The notes under the pieces: generated by a model | Database searches by the model: none | What the model saw: only the letters and a program-made list of their open reading frames with translations | What the model was told of the DNA's origin: nothing | NCBI GenBank assembly: GCA_934098395.1 | Contig: CAKOOM010000001.1 | Span: 186,001-250,000, forward strand | Direction of reading: 5' to 3' | Length of the DNA: 64,000 nucleotides | Source: an uncultured Bacilli bacterium | Lineage (GTDB): Bacteria; Bacillota_I; Bacilli_A; RF39; UBA660 | Shown here: positions 25,281 to 33,661 of the stretch, one piece after another | How positions within the stretch are numbered: the stretch's first letter is position 1 | Layout: every line of letters begins with the position of its first letter | Translations under genes and position numbers: made by a program

Positions 25281-25281
25281 A

Positions 25282-26598
25282 TTATTCCACCTCATATGGA
25301 CTATCTTTAGTTCCGTTTCCTTTCAATAGTGATTTATCAATGCTTATAGCAGGAACTATTTTACTTTCACTTTGAATACTTTTGGTAGTTGTTTTTTTGT
25401 TTTCTTTAATACTGTAAATCATGTTTCCTTTTTTAGTAACACCAGTTAGGGTAGTAAAATTTGATAATGTGGTATTAGGAATAATGTCTCCGATGCTTAT
25501 TAAGGCTACCTTAGTATTAATTTTTAAGTTTTGAGCATATTTATAATCATAATTTGATGATGAACCATAATATCCGTTAGACCATGATACTTCTTTTATT
25601 TTATCTTTAATACTTAGTGTATTTAAGAATGTATTATTTAGATAATAAGCAATTGATCCTTGTAAGTAATCATCATGATATGAATTTCTGTTTGAATAGA
25701 TATATGTAAGTTCAGTACCGTTAACTTTTAGATAATCATCTAGCATTAATCTTACTTCGTTATCGTTTACTTGATATATTCTCCAGATAGTATTATCTAT
25801 TTTTACGTAACTTCCAAAGAAACCGTTATCGTTTTCTATTTTATATGGATTATCTTTTGTACCTTTACCTGATACATATTCAAGGTTGTTTTTAAGAGTT
25901 ATTACAGGTCTTATACCAATTATATCAGTACCATTATTGGTATTCATTTCGCCATCAGTGTTTATGTACCATACTTTGTTTTTGCTGTTAGTGTTACTTA
26001 AATAGTAATATTCGTTATTTGATAAATAACTATCTTTATTTCCTGAATTAATATAATCTTGAATTGATAGAAGACTTACATAACTATCATTTTCTATTTT
26101 AGAACATGGAGTGTTAGATAATTTATCCATAATATCAGTACAAGTATTTGTTTTTACTAAGTAACTGTCTTTTTTGTTTAAAATATTTTCAAAGATACCA
26201 GTTAAATCTTCACTGCTTGTATTTAACCATTTTTTAACATAGGAATTATTATAATCTAAGTCTTTACCATATGCAAGAGAAGTAACACTGCTGTTAGTTA
26301 TAAGAGTTATTGTATCATCTTCATTGATTTTAACTATTCTCCATAAAATATTGGAATATTCTACATAGTTGTTATCTGCATTATTGACAAAATATGTTTG
26401 TTTGTTAATTGTTTTAAATTGTTTATTTGATTCGTTATTATCTTTAATTGTTTTTACTAAATAGTTAACTTCTTTTGATATCTCTTTTTTGTTTTCAATA
26501 TATAGTTTTAGAAATCTTGTTCCATAGAAAATAATACATGACAGGATGAATAAAAAACTTATGAAACAAAATAGTTTTTTAAAATTAATTCTTTTCAT
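25282..26598 (-). CDS. Membrane-anchored protein with duplicated DUF6273-like domain
   Basis: A 438-residue protein. It has one N-terminal membrane helix (about 10-30), then two related extracellular domains. Each contains an I-x-WRI motif (SNILWRIVKI and NTIWRIYQV) and ends in a near-identical tag, GTKDNPYKIE and GTKDSPYEVE at the very end. Each also has a Tyr/Ser-rich middle with LNTS/LNNT. This is an internal duplication of the kind seen in DUF6273 cell-surface proteins, whose function is unknown. AAGGCGG precedes the ATG. It is co-transcribed with the phosphodiester glycosidase. Confidence 0.75.
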   Translation of the reverse strand: MKRINFKKLFCFISFLFILSCIIFYGTRFLKLYIENKKEISKEVNYLVKTIKDNNESNKQFKTINKQTYFVNNADNNYVEYSNILWRIVKINEDDTITLITNSSVTSLAYGKDLDYNNSYVKKWLNTSSEDLTGIFENILNKKDSYLVKTNTCTDIMDKLSNTPCSKIENDSYVSLLSIQDYINSGNKDSYLSNNEYYYLSNTNSKNKVWYINTDGEMNTNNGTDIIGIRPVITLKNNLEYVSGKGTKDNPYKIENDNGFFGSYVKIDNTIWRIYQVNDNEVRLMLDDYLKVNGTELTYIYSNRNSYHDDYLQGSIAYYLNNTFLNTLSIKDKIKEVSWSNGYYGSSSNYDYKYAQNLKINTKVALISIGDIIPNTTLSNFTTLTGVTKKGNMIYSIKENKKTTTKSIQSESKIVPAISIDKSLLKGNGTKDSPYEVE

Positions 26599-26620
26599 TT
26601 TTTACCGCCTTTACTTCTTA

Positions 26621-26649
26621 ATTATATCAAATTTGATAATTTTAGACAA
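26621..26649 (-). promoter_or_regulatory. Promoter of the DUF6273-like/NAGPA pair
   Basis: Minus strand: TTGTCT (26649-26644), 17 bases, TGaTATAAT (26626-26621). Confidence 0.7.
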
Positions 26650-26655
26650 TTAATA

Positions 26656-26684
26656 TTGTTATATTTTACTTTTTATAGTATAAT
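26656..26684 (+). promoter_or_regulatory. Promoter of the EIIB-like gene
   Basis: TTGTTA (26656-26661), 17 bases, TATAAT (26679-26684). Confidence 0.6.
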
Positions 26685-26702
26685 TTACTAGAGGTGTGTA
26701 AA

Positions 26703-27017
26703 ATGCAAACATATCAATATATTATAGTATTTGCAGTTCTACTTGTGATATATTTTGCAATTAGAAAAAGTAATAAAAAGGATTTAAAGTTAGAATTTAA
26801 TAAGTTAGTTGAATGTCTTGGTGGTAAAGATAATATAGTAGATACGGAGATTGAATTATCGAGATTTAAAGTGACTTTGAAAGATATTACTAAAGCTAAT
26901 AAAGAGGGAATAATGAAACTTGGTGCTAAAGGGGTAGTTGAAATAGATGATCAACTAAAGATAATTTTTGGTAGTGAAGCAAAGCAATTAAAGAAATTTA
27001 TTAATGAGTTAAAGTAG
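26703..27017 (+). CDS. Membrane-anchored PTS EIIB-like protein lacking the phospho-cysteine
   Basis: The ATG at 26703 follows GAGGTGTG. The 104-residue product has an N-terminal membrane helix (about 5-20) and one domain that aligns with glucose-type PTS EIIB. VECLGGKDNI matches the usual A-x-GGKENI, then SRFKVTLKD matches TRLRVTVKD, LGAKGVV is conserved, and IIFGSEAKQLKKF matches the end. The phosphorylated Cys of the CxTRLR motif is replaced by Glu (ELSRFKV). It therefore cannot carry a phosphocysteine. No EIIC or EIIA lies nearby. A regulatory or structural role is inferred. Confidence 0.75.
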   Translation: MQTYQYIIVFAVLLVIYFAIRKSNKKDLKLEFNKLVECLGGKDNIVDTEIELSRFKVTLKDITKANKEGIMKLGAKGVVEIDDQLKIIFGSEAKQLKKFINELK

Positions 27018-27039
27018 TTTGGTTAAACTGCTTTTTTTC
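27011..27039 (+). terminator. Intrinsic terminator after the EIIB-like gene
   Basis: AAAGTAGTTT (27011-27020) pairs with AAACTGCTTT (27025-27034, one GU), then Ts. It overlaps the stop. Confidence 0.7.
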
Positions 27040-27056
27040 GACAAAAAATTTGTTTT

Positions 27057-27100
27057 GTGACAAAATTCGACAAAATTCGACATATAGTTTGATTTATAAT
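27057..27100 (+). promoter_or_regulatory. Regulatory region of the histidine kinase with tandem CGACAAAATT
   Basis: The motif TTCGACA recurs around 27038, 27066 and 27076, the last two as direct 10-base repeats, just upstream of TATAAT (27095-27100). The spacings to -10 (12 or 22 bases) do not fit a standard -35, so the repeats may be binding sites. Confidence 0.4.
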
Positions 27101-27116
27101 ATACGTGGTGATAGAA

Positions 27117-28331
27117 ATGTATGCAATATTTACTAAAATAATACTTATATTATTTCCAGTATTAATGTATTTGGTATTTAGTTGTTATAATGTACTTAGT
27201 AATGGTAAGATGAATAGAATTATATTTATAATTACAATGTGTACTTCTTTATATTTAAGTTTGGATTATATATCAATAAATAGTATTAGTAAAATTTATC
27301 TTTTTTGTAATATTCCAATACTTATATGTTATTTTAAGAGAGAATGGTTATTAGGGGTAATTTTATCAATAATTGTAATTGTTTATAATTATTATGTATA
27401 TGATATTAGTAATTTACTTAGTATTTTAAAATTTATTATTTATTTAGTTGGATATTTTATATTATGTAAGAAGAGGGAATTTAATTATTTGTTTTTTAAG
27501 GTAATGGCGGTAGTACAGGGATTCTTTTTGGCTTTTGAATATTTTATGAATCCGAATACGGATATTAAGGATATACATATTATAATGATTTATATGATAC
27601 TTATTTTATGTATTACATTTTTAAGTTTATATTTGTTTAAATTAGCTGATAATATTACTAGTTTATATGTGAATATGAATAAGGTTAATGAGGAGAATAA
27701 ACTTAAGAATTCGTTGTTTAAATTAACACATGAGATAAAGAATCCAATAGCAGTATGTAAGGGATATCTTGATATGATTAATATTGATAATAAAGAAAAG
27801 ACAGTAAAGTATATAGAAATAATAAAATCAGAAATAGATAGAAGTTTAAATGTAATGAATGATTTTATGGAATATAGTAAAATTAAAGTTGATTTAGAAA
27901 TGTTTGATATGAATGTCTTGTTAGAAGAAATAAATGATTTGTTTTCTTTGCTTGTTAAGGATAAGAATATAGAATTTAATTATCATAATAGTTATGATGA
28001 AATATATGTTAATGGTGATTATGAAAGACTGAAACAGGTATTTATTAATATTATAAAGAATAGTATTGAATCAATTGGTAATAGTGGTATAATAGGGATG
28101 GATGCCTTAATAATTAATAGGGAAGTACTTATTAAAATTAGTGATACTGGTATGGGGATGACGGAAGAAGAACTGGCTAACGTTAAAGAGATGTTTTATA
28201 CGACAAAGAAGAATGGTACAGGACTTGGCGTAGCTTTATCTAATGAAATTATTTTGGCACATAATGGTAAAATTACGTATGATTCGGTTAAGGATGTGGG
28301 TACTACATGTATAGTTAGTTTACCAATTTAG
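27117..28331 (+). CDS. Membrane sensor histidine kinase
   Basis: The ATG at 27117 follows GGTGAT; in-frame GTGs at 27105/27108 are part of that site. The 404-residue protein has six or seven N-terminal membrane helices (to about residue 185). HisKA follows, with the phospho-acceptor in FKLTHEIKNPIAV (about residue 205). The HATPase has an N box (INIIKNSIESI), DTGMGM and KKNGTGLGVALS. It looks like the multi-pass sporulation-kinase (KinB-like) class. No response regulator is adjacent, so it is an orphan kinase here. Confidence 0.88.
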   Translation: MYAIFTKIILILFPVLMYLVFSCYNVLSNGKMNRIIFIITMCTSLYLSLDYISINSISKIYLFCNIPILICYFKREWLLGVILSIIVIVYNYYVYDISNLLSILKFIIYLVGYFILCKKREFNYLFFKVMAVVQGFFLAFEYFMNPNTDIKDIHIIMIYMILILCITFLSLYLFKLADNITSLYVNMNKVNEENKLKNSLFKLTHEIKNPIAVCKGYLDMINIDNKEKTVKYIEIIKSEIDRSLNVMNDFMEYSKIKVDLEMFDMNVLLEEINDLFSLLVKDKNIEFNYHNSYDEIYVNGDYERLKQVFINIIKNSIESIGNSGIIGMDALIINREVLIKISDTGMGMTEEELANVKEMFYTTKKNGTGLGVALSNEIILAHNGKITYDSVKDVGTTCIVSLPI

Positions 28332-28347
28332 TTAGGAGTGTGAAGTA

Positions 28348-28749
28348 ATGGAAAAAACTGCAAGAGCAATAATTGTTGATGAATTTGGTCTTTATACATT
28401 GTATAGAGAAAAAGTGGTTAATGGTGTTAGACGTAAGTATTATGCAATACCAGGAGGACATAAAGAAGATGGGGAAACACTAGAAGAAACGGTTATTAGG
28501 GAACTTAATGAAGAACTTGGAATAGATATTGAAATAGTGAGATTTTTAGGTAAAATGGATGAAGGTAATAGTGAGAATTACTACTACGAATGTAGAAAGA
28601 TAAAGGGAGAACCAATACTTGGTGGTGAAGAACTAGAGAGAAATAGTAAGGATAATTATTATGAATTTAGATATTTGCCACTTGATAAGTTAGTGGATAG
28701 TGACATTCGGGCAATTGATTATGTAATGATGGTTGTTAATAATGGATGA
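28348..28749 (+). CDS. Nudix hydrolase
   Basis: A 133-residue single-domain Nudix enzyme. The box GX5EX7REUXEEXGU is complete: GGHKEDGETLEETVI followed directly by RELNEELGI (about residues 35-58). The family hydrolyses nucleoside diphosphates linked to another group; the substrate cannot be read. AGGAG precedes the ATG. It follows the kinase by 16 bases, and its end overlaps the Smr gene by 8 bases. Confidence 0.88.
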   Translation: MEKTARAIIVDEFGLYTLYREKVVNGVRRKYYAIPGGHKEDGETLEETVIRELNEELGIDIEIVRFLGKMDEGNSENYYYECRKIKGEPILGGEELERNSKDNYYEFRYLPLDKLVDSDIRAIDYVMMVVNNG

Positions 28750-29008
28750 TATATTAATAAATAGTTATCCAAGTATTGATATGCATGGATATGATAGGGA
28801 TAGTGCAAGGGTAGCTACGCAAGATTTTGTTACATGGAATGTGGCGCTTGGTAATGAAACGGTTGTTATTATTCATGGTATAGGTCAAGGTATTGTTAGA
28901 GAAGCAGTTCACGAAGAGTTAAAGCATAATAAGAATGTTTTAAAGTATTGGGTTGATGTTTTTAATCCTGGAGTTACAGTAGTTAAAATTAAAATATCCT
29001 TAGAATAA
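28742..29008 (+). CDS. Stand-alone Smr-domain protein
   Basis: The start is the ATG at 28742, inside the end of the Nudix gene; an upstream TTG is less likely. The 88-residue product is almost only an Smr domain, with the signatures IDMHGYDRDSA and VIIHGIGQGIVREAV (the usual HGxGxG). Smr domains have nuclease activity in MutS2 and in ribosome-rescue factors. This stand-alone form resembles the C-terminal end of MutS2. The stop lies in a shared bidirectional terminator. Confidence 0.82.
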   Translation: MDDILINSYPSIDMHGYDRDSARVATQDFVTWNVALGNETVVIIHGIGQGIVREAVHEELKHNKNVLKYWVDVFNPGVTVVKIKISLE

Positions 29009-29028
29009 GTTCCAAGGATATTTTTTTG
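28991..29028. terminator. Bidirectional terminator overlapping two convergent genes
   Basis: AAAATATCCTT (28991-29001) pairs with AAGGATATTTT (29014-29024). The stem covers the end of the Smr gene and of the pseudouridine synthase on the other strand. Confidence 0.8.
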
Positions 29029-29665
29029 GTAAATCAATATCAAATGTTAATAATTCTAAGGTTGTTGGATGGTAAAAAGATAAGGTTTTAGCAATTAGAG
29101 CAATGTTTGATTTATCATTTGATTTAACAAAGGGATTATATTTATGATCACCATATAATGGATTGTTTCTTGATGAGAACTGAACTCTTATTTGATGATG
29201 CCTACCGGTTAAAAGATTAATTTTAACTAAGTTTAGGTTATCTACTGTTTTAACTACTTGATAGGTTAAGGTTGATAGTTTTCCTTTTTCTTTAGTAGTT
29301 ATATAAGAGGTGTTGTTTTTTTCATCTTTTATTAAATAATCATTTAGAGTATCATTATCTTTTAATTTTCCATATACGACAGCATAATATGTTTTGGTCA
29401 TTTTCTTTTCTTGTATTTGTTTTGTTAATCTTTCAGCAGCTTTACTGGTTTTAGCAAATACCATAATTCCAGTGACTGGTCTATCAAGGCGATGAATTAA
29501 TCCAAGATAAACATTTCCTGGCTTATGATATTTTTCTTTTAAATAATTTTTAAGAATTGTTAAGAGATCTTCATCTTTTGAGGAATCGGGGCATACGGGC
29601 ATATTGGCTGGTTTTACTACTACTAATAAGTGATTATCTTCGTATAGGATTTGATACTTTTCCAT
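29000..29665 (-). CDS. RluA-family pseudouridine synthase (no S4 domain)
   Basis: The start at 29665 (MEKYQILYEDNHLLVVVKPA) is preferred. The longer reading frame to 29713 would run deep into the upstream gene. The 221-residue protein is the catalytic domain alone: GLIHRLDRPVTGIMVFAKT carries the Asp nucleophile, GRHHQIRVQF the conserved RxHQIR-type motif. It isomerises uridine in rRNA or tRNA. A second enzyme of this family with an S4 domain lies at 31571, so the two probably modify different sites. It overlaps the methylase gene by 32 bases. Confidence 0.87.
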   Translation of the reverse strand: MEKYQILYEDNHLLVVVKPANMPVCPDSSKDEDLLTILKNYLKEKYHKPGNVYLGLIHRLDRPVTGIMVFAKTSKAAERLTKQIQEKKMTKTYYAVVYGKLKDNDTLNDYLIKDEKNNTSYITTKEKGKLSTLTYQVVKTVDNLNLVKINLLTGRHHQIRVQFSSRNNPLYGDHKYNPFVKSNDKSNIALIAKTLSFYHPTTLELLTFDIDLPKKYPWNLF

Positions 29666-30503
29666 AAATTCCACAAGGTAGTTGTAAATTGTTTTCAGTA
29701 ACAGGTAAGCCAATTTCTCCGGTTTCTACGTGACAATTTTTAAATGTTAGAGATAAGATATTATTTAGTGATGTTGGAGATACGCCGGTAGTGTATGCAC
29801 TTATTAATACGAATTCAAAGTCTTTGTCTAAGATGCGTAATACTTTATTTAACAATTCTTGAATGTTATCTTCAAAACGCCATACTTCTTTATTTGGACC
29901 TCTGCCGTAACTTGGAGGATCCATAATTATTCCATGATATGTATGACCTCTTCTGGCTTCGCGGTCAAGAAACTTTAAGCAATCATCTTGAATATAGCGA
30001 ATGGTGTTATTCTCTAGGTGAGATAGTAAGCTGTTTTCTTTAGCCCATTCGATCATTCCTTTTGATGAGTCAACATGAACTACTTCTTTGGCTCCAGCAC
30101 TAGATGCGGCTATGGTAGCACAACCGGTATAAGCAAATAAATTTAATATTCTTAATTCTTTATTTTTAGAATTAGATATTTTGTCCATAATATAGTCCCA
30201 GTTAGTAGCTTGTTCTGGAAATATTCCGGTATGTTTAAAATTAGTTGGACTAACTTTAAATGTTAAATTCTTATAGTTAACAGTCCATGATTCAGGTAGT
30301 TTTTTTCTAAACTCCCATGATCCACCGCCAAGACTACTGCGATGATAATAACCATCCCAAGTATTCCAGATGGGATTATCAGTTTTGTTCCATATTATTT
30401 GTGGATCTGGACGATTTAAAATAATGTTTTTCCATCGTTCTAATTTTTCACCATTACCTGTTGATAAGCATTCATAGTCTTGCCAATTGTTACTTATATT
30501 CAT
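29634..30503 (-). CDS. Class I SAM-dependent RNA methyltransferase (RlmI/COG1092-like)
   Basis: A 289-residue enzyme resembling the catalytic part of RlmI/RlmK-type methyltransferases, without the N-terminal PUA domain. It shows FKHTGIFPEQATNWDY, SAM motif I as LNLFAYTGCATIAAS, VDSSKGMIEWAKEN and the catalytic MDPPSYGRGPN. The likely target is a base in 23S rRNA, but no site can be assigned. GGAGGAGT precedes the ATG. It is the first gene of a two-gene minus-strand unit with the pseudouridine synthase. Confidence 0.87.
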   Translation of the reverse strand: MNISNNWQDYECLSTGNGEKLERWKNIILNRPDPQIIWNKTDNPIWNTWDGYYHRSSLGGGSWEFRKKLPESWTVNYKNLTFKVSPTNFKHTGIFPEQATNWDYIMDKISNSKNKELRILNLFAYTGCATIAASSAGAKEVVHVDSSKGMIEWAKENSLLSHLENNTIRYIQDDCLKFLDREARRGHTYHGIIMDPPSYGRGPNKEVWRFEDNIQELLNKVLRILDKDFEFVLISAYTTGVSPTSLNNILSLTFKNCHVETGEIGLPVTENNLQLPCGIYGKVSNPIRR

Positions 30504-30573
30504 AAATATACTCCTCCGAATTCATTAATAATTTAACATAAAAATAATAAAATGTCTAGTAGTCTTAAAATAA

Positions 30574-30602
30574 TTGAAAATAGGGTTAAAAAATGATATA
30601 AT
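30574..30602 (+). promoter_or_regulatory. Promoter of the prepilin-lspA genes
   Basis: TTGAAA (30574-30579), 17 bases, extended -10 TGaTATAAT (30597-30602). Confidence 0.7.
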
Positions 30603-30643
30603 TTTAATGATGTAAACTTTTATTTGTGAAAAGGGTGATAAAG

Positions 30644-31138
30644 ATGAATAAACGTGGTTTTACTTTGATTGAGTTATTAGCTACATTGGCAGTTTTAGGA
30701 ATTATTATGGGGATTGTTTTAGTAAGCTCTACTTCTTTATTTAAAGATAGGAAGAGTGATACGGAAGATGTATTTGTTGATACGTTAAAAGATGCAGTTA
30801 AGATATATATTGATGATCTTGGTGGAGTGGACTTGAATGGTAGTCCAGTGTGTACAATAGAAAAATCTATTCATCCGAATGGAGTTGGTATATATGAGGT
30901 TAAAAAAATAACATTTAAAGACATAACTAATTCTAAATATAAACCATTAACGGAGGCAGATATGATTAATCCAGCAAATAAGGACGAGAAATGTAATATA
31001 AATGCTGAAGTACATATTTATGCGGATAGTGATTTTGCATATTATTATAAGTTTACTGGGTCTGAACTTAAGTGTTTAAGTAAAGATAAAAATAAAGGGG
31101 TTATTAGTAATTTACCTGAGGGGTGTGACATAAAATGA
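30644..31138 (+). CDS. Type IV prepilin-like protein
   Basis: The ATG at 30644 follows AGGGTGAT; an in-frame GTG at 30626 has no site. The 164-residue protein begins MNKRGFTLIELLATLAVLGI, a textbook class III signal. It would be cleaved between Gly5 and Phe6, with Glu at +5 and a long hydrophobic helix. The C-terminal head has three Cys (about residues 70, 115, 148). No assembly ATPase, platform protein or prepilin peptidase is adjacent. It would need machinery encoded elsewhere. It overlaps lspA by 4 bases. Confidence 0.83.
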   Translation: MNKRGFTLIELLATLAVLGIIMGIVLVSSTSLFKDRKSDTEDVFVDTLKDAVKIYIDDLGGVDLNGSPVCTIEKSIHPNGVGIYEVKKITFKDITNSKYKPLTEADMINPANKDEKCNINAEVHIYADSDFAYYYKFTGSELKCLSKDKNKGVISNLPEGCDIK

Positions 31139-31593
31139 TTATACTTACAATTTTAGTAATACTAGTAGATTTTTTTAGTAAGTATATGGTTAGTAAGTTA
31201 ATGACGGTAAATGAAACAATCGATTTAATTGATAATTTTTTAAGAATTACGTATGTTAAAAATACTGGGGCTGCTTTTAGTATTTTTTCTAATAATACGA
31301 TATTGGTGATAATAATATCTGTTGTTATTATAGGTTTTTTATTATTTTATATTTATAAGAATAAAGGAAATAATAAATTAGAGAATGTAAGTTATGCTTT
31401 TATACTTGGAGGAGCTATTGGAAATTTAATTGATAGATTGGTTTATGGATATGTTATTGATTTTTTAGATTTTGAAATATTATCATATGATGCACCAATT
31501 TTTAATTTAGCTGATACGTTTATTGTAATAGGGGTAATTTTGTTTTTGATAAATACACTAAGGAGTAGATATGATGGAAATAGTAGTGAGTGA
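31135..31593 (+). CDS. lspA: Lipoprotein signal peptidase (signal peptidase II)
   Basis: A 152-residue protein with four membrane helices. LspA motifs are complete: DFFSKYMVSKL near the start, VKNTGAAFSIF (about residues 41-51), GGAIGNLIDRLVYGYVIDF with the first catalytic Asp, and FNLADTFIVIG with the second. It cleaves lipid-modified prolipoproteins in the membrane. The ATGA overlap with the prepilin and the overlap with the rluD-like gene indicate one operon. The lspA-rluD order is common in Firmicutes. Confidence 0.94.
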   Translation: MIILTILVILVDFFSKYMVSKLMTVNETIDLIDNFLRITYVKNTGAAFSIFSNNTILVIIISVVIIGFLLFYIYKNKGNNKLENVSYAFILGGAIGNLIDRLVYGYVIDFLDFEILSYDAPIFNLADTFIVIGVILFLINTLRSRYDGNSSE

Positions 31594-32482
31594 TAATGAG
31601 AGAATAAGAATTGATAAGTATTTAATTAATAATACGGATATGAGTAGAAATAAAATACAAAAACTGATTAATGATGGTAAGATACGAGTTAATGGGGGAT
31701 TAGTTAAAGCGAGTTATTTAGTTAATATAAATGATAAAATAGAAATAGATGAGGATACAAGTGAAGAGATAAATGTAGAACCTGAAGAGATGAAGCTTGA
31801 TATAGTATATGAAGATAATTATTTACTTGTAGTTAATAAACCATCTGGTATGGTGGTGCACCCAGGTAATGGTAATTATCATCATACGCTTGTTAATGGA
31901 TTGATGTATTATTGTAATAATAATTTATCAAAGGTTAATGGAGATATTCGTCCTGGAATAGTTCATAGAATTGATGCAGATACGTCAGGTCTTTTACTGG
32001 TTGCTAAAAATGATATGGTGCATAATGATTTGGCAAAGCAAATACAAGAAAAGAGTGTAGATAGAAAATATATAGCACTAGTTCAAGGAGTTATTAAGGA
32101 AGATAGTGCAACGATAGATGCGCCGATTGGAAGAAGTGTTAATGATAGAAAAAAAATGTGTGTAACTGGTGAGAATTCAAAAGATGCAATTACACATATT
32201 AAAGTACTCGAGAGATATAAAACAGCTACGTTAATTGAGTGTAAGTTAGAAACTGGTAGAACTCATCAAATAAGAGTACATATGAATTATATAAATCATC
32301 CAGTGGTGAATGATCCAGTGTATGGTTTGAAAAAACAAGTTGATGGATATCAGAGTTTTGGACAAATGTTACATGCTAAAGAGATAGGTTTTGTTCATCC
32401 GATTACAAAAAAATATATGAATTTTACGGTAGAGCCACCAAAAGAATTTGTGGAGATATGTGAAAAATATAGAGAAATGTGA
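31571..32482 (+). CDS. RluD-like 23S rRNA pseudouridine synthase with S4 domain
   Basis: A 303-residue protein. The N-terminal S4 RNA-binding domain covers about 10-65 (RIDKYLINNTDMSRNKIQKL). The catalytic domain has GIVHRIDADTSGLLLVAKN with the Asp nucleophile at about residue 138 and TGRTHQIRVHM. Relatives convert U1911/1915/1917 of helix 69, but the target here is inferred. The start overlaps lspA by 23 bases; tandem ATGs at 31571 and 31574 are equally possible. Confidence 0.9.
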   Translation: MMEIVVSDNERIRIDKYLINNTDMSRNKIQKLINDGKIRVNGGLVKASYLVNINDKIEIDEDTSEEINVEPEEMKLDIVYEDNYLLVVNKPSGMVVHPGNGNYHHTLVNGLMYYCNNNLSKVNGDIRPGIVHRIDADTSGLLLVAKNDMVHNDLAKQIQEKSVDRKYIALVQGVIKEDSATIDAPIGRSVNDRKKMCVTGENSKDAITHIKVLERYKTATLIECKLETGRTHQIRVHMNYINHPVVNDPVYGLKKQVDGYQSFGQMLHAKEIGFVHPITKKYMNFTVEPPKEFVEICEKYREM

Positions 32483-32490
32483 GGTGTGGT

Positions 32491-33630
32491 ATGGATAAGG
32501 TTATGATCAATGATAAAGATACGGTTGTAATGAATTTAGTTAATTATTTTGTTGCTAATAAAAATTATAATCCAGTAGTTGTTCATGGTATTAATGATGA
32601 AATATGGCTTGAGAATATGGATAGTGAATATCGAATAGTGCGTATAGTATCTAGATATATTCATAATAATGAGCAAATGAAATTTAATAAATTTAGGTCT
32701 AATCAGATAATTAAGAAATTGAAAAAGAAAACTTTGACAATGCATATGAATACTTTGAGTATATATATTGATTTAGGAGATAATGTTACTGATATATCTG
32801 TTGATGATGGAAAGAATAATTTATCTGTACTTGTTAAGAGTATTAATGACTTGGCTAAGAATAAGATGATTAAAGAAACTTTTCCTGATATTGTTGAAAA
32901 AACTCATCATGATGAGGATGGAATGGAACTTTTGTTTAAGATTACGGATAATATAAATACTGTTAATGAAAGGAAAAGTAAGAAGATGGAGAAGATTTTT
33001 TCTAGTAAAAAACCGATTGTTACAAATACGATTATTGTATTATGTATAATGATGTTTATTATTAGTGGATTTGGTTTTGATACGTATACGTTAGTTAAGT
33101 ATGGCGCTAATAGTTCAATACTTGTTAAGGGTGGAGAATATTATAGGCTATTTAGTTATATGTTTTTACATGCAGGATTTATTCATATATTATTAAATAT
33201 GTATTCTTTATATATAGTAGGTCCACAGGTAGAGAACTTTTTTGGTAAATGGAAATATATACTTATTTATTTATTTAGCGGTATAAGTGGTGGACTTTTA
33301 TCAATAGCGTTTAATGGTAATACTATATCAGTAGGTGCTAGTGGGGCAATATTTGGATTATTTGGGGCTTTAATATATTTTGGATATAATTATCGTGGAT
33401 ATATTGGAACAATTATTAGGAGTCAAATTGTACCAATAGTTATTTATAATTTGCTTATGGGATTTTTTATACCAGGTATTGATGTGTCAGGTCATGTTGG
33501 TGGTTTGTTAGGAGGATTAATTGTTTCTAATATGCTTGGAACGATAGAAAATAAAAAGTATAATATTAGTAATATAATGTTGTTTGTAATATATTTTGGT
33601 TTCTTAGTATATTTGGGGATTTTTAGATAA
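32491..33630 (+). CDS. Rhomboid intramembrane serine protease
   Basis: The ATG at 32491 follows GAGGTG; a GTG at 32479 is an in-frame alternative. The 379-residue protein has a cytosolic N-terminal region of about 165 residues, then six membrane helices. Rhomboid motifs are FLHAGFIHILLNMYSLY, the catalytic Ser in GASGAIFG (about residue 283) and the His in DVSGHVGGLLGG (about residue 334). The enzyme cuts membrane proteins within the bilayer. The N-terminal part resembles the long cytosolic domains of GluP/YqgP-type rhomboids. Confidence 0.88.
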   Translation: MDKVMINDKDTVVMNLVNYFVANKNYNPVVVHGINDEIWLENMDSEYRIVRIVSRYIHNNEQMKFNKFRSNQIIKKLKKKTLTMHMNTLSIYIDLGDNVTDISVDDGKNNLSVLVKSINDLAKNKMIKETFPDIVEKTHHDEDGMELLFKITDNINTVNERKSKKMEKIFSSKKPIVTNTIIVLCIMMFIISGFGFDTYTLVKYGANSSILVKGGEYYRLFSYMFLHAGFIHILLNMYSLYIVGPQVENFFGKWKYILIYLFSGISGGLLSIAFNGNTISVGASGAIFGLFGALIYFGYNYRGYIGTIIRSQIVPIVIYNLLMGFFIPGIDVSGHVGGLLGGLIVSNMLGTIENKKYNISNIMLFVIYFGFLVYLGIFR

Positions 33631-33631
33631 T

Positions 33632-33661
33632 AAAGAGCTTATAAAAACAGCTCTTTTTTCG
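33632..33661 (+). terminator. Intrinsic terminator after the rhomboid gene
   Basis: AAAGAGCT (33632-33639) pairs with AGCTCTTT (33649-33656), then Ts. Confidence 0.8.

Noticed and set aside
28733..29713. Longer starts for the Smr gene (TTG 28733) and the pseudouridine synthase (29713)
   Set aside because: They lack ribosome sites and add residues without family match. The chosen starts fit the domains.
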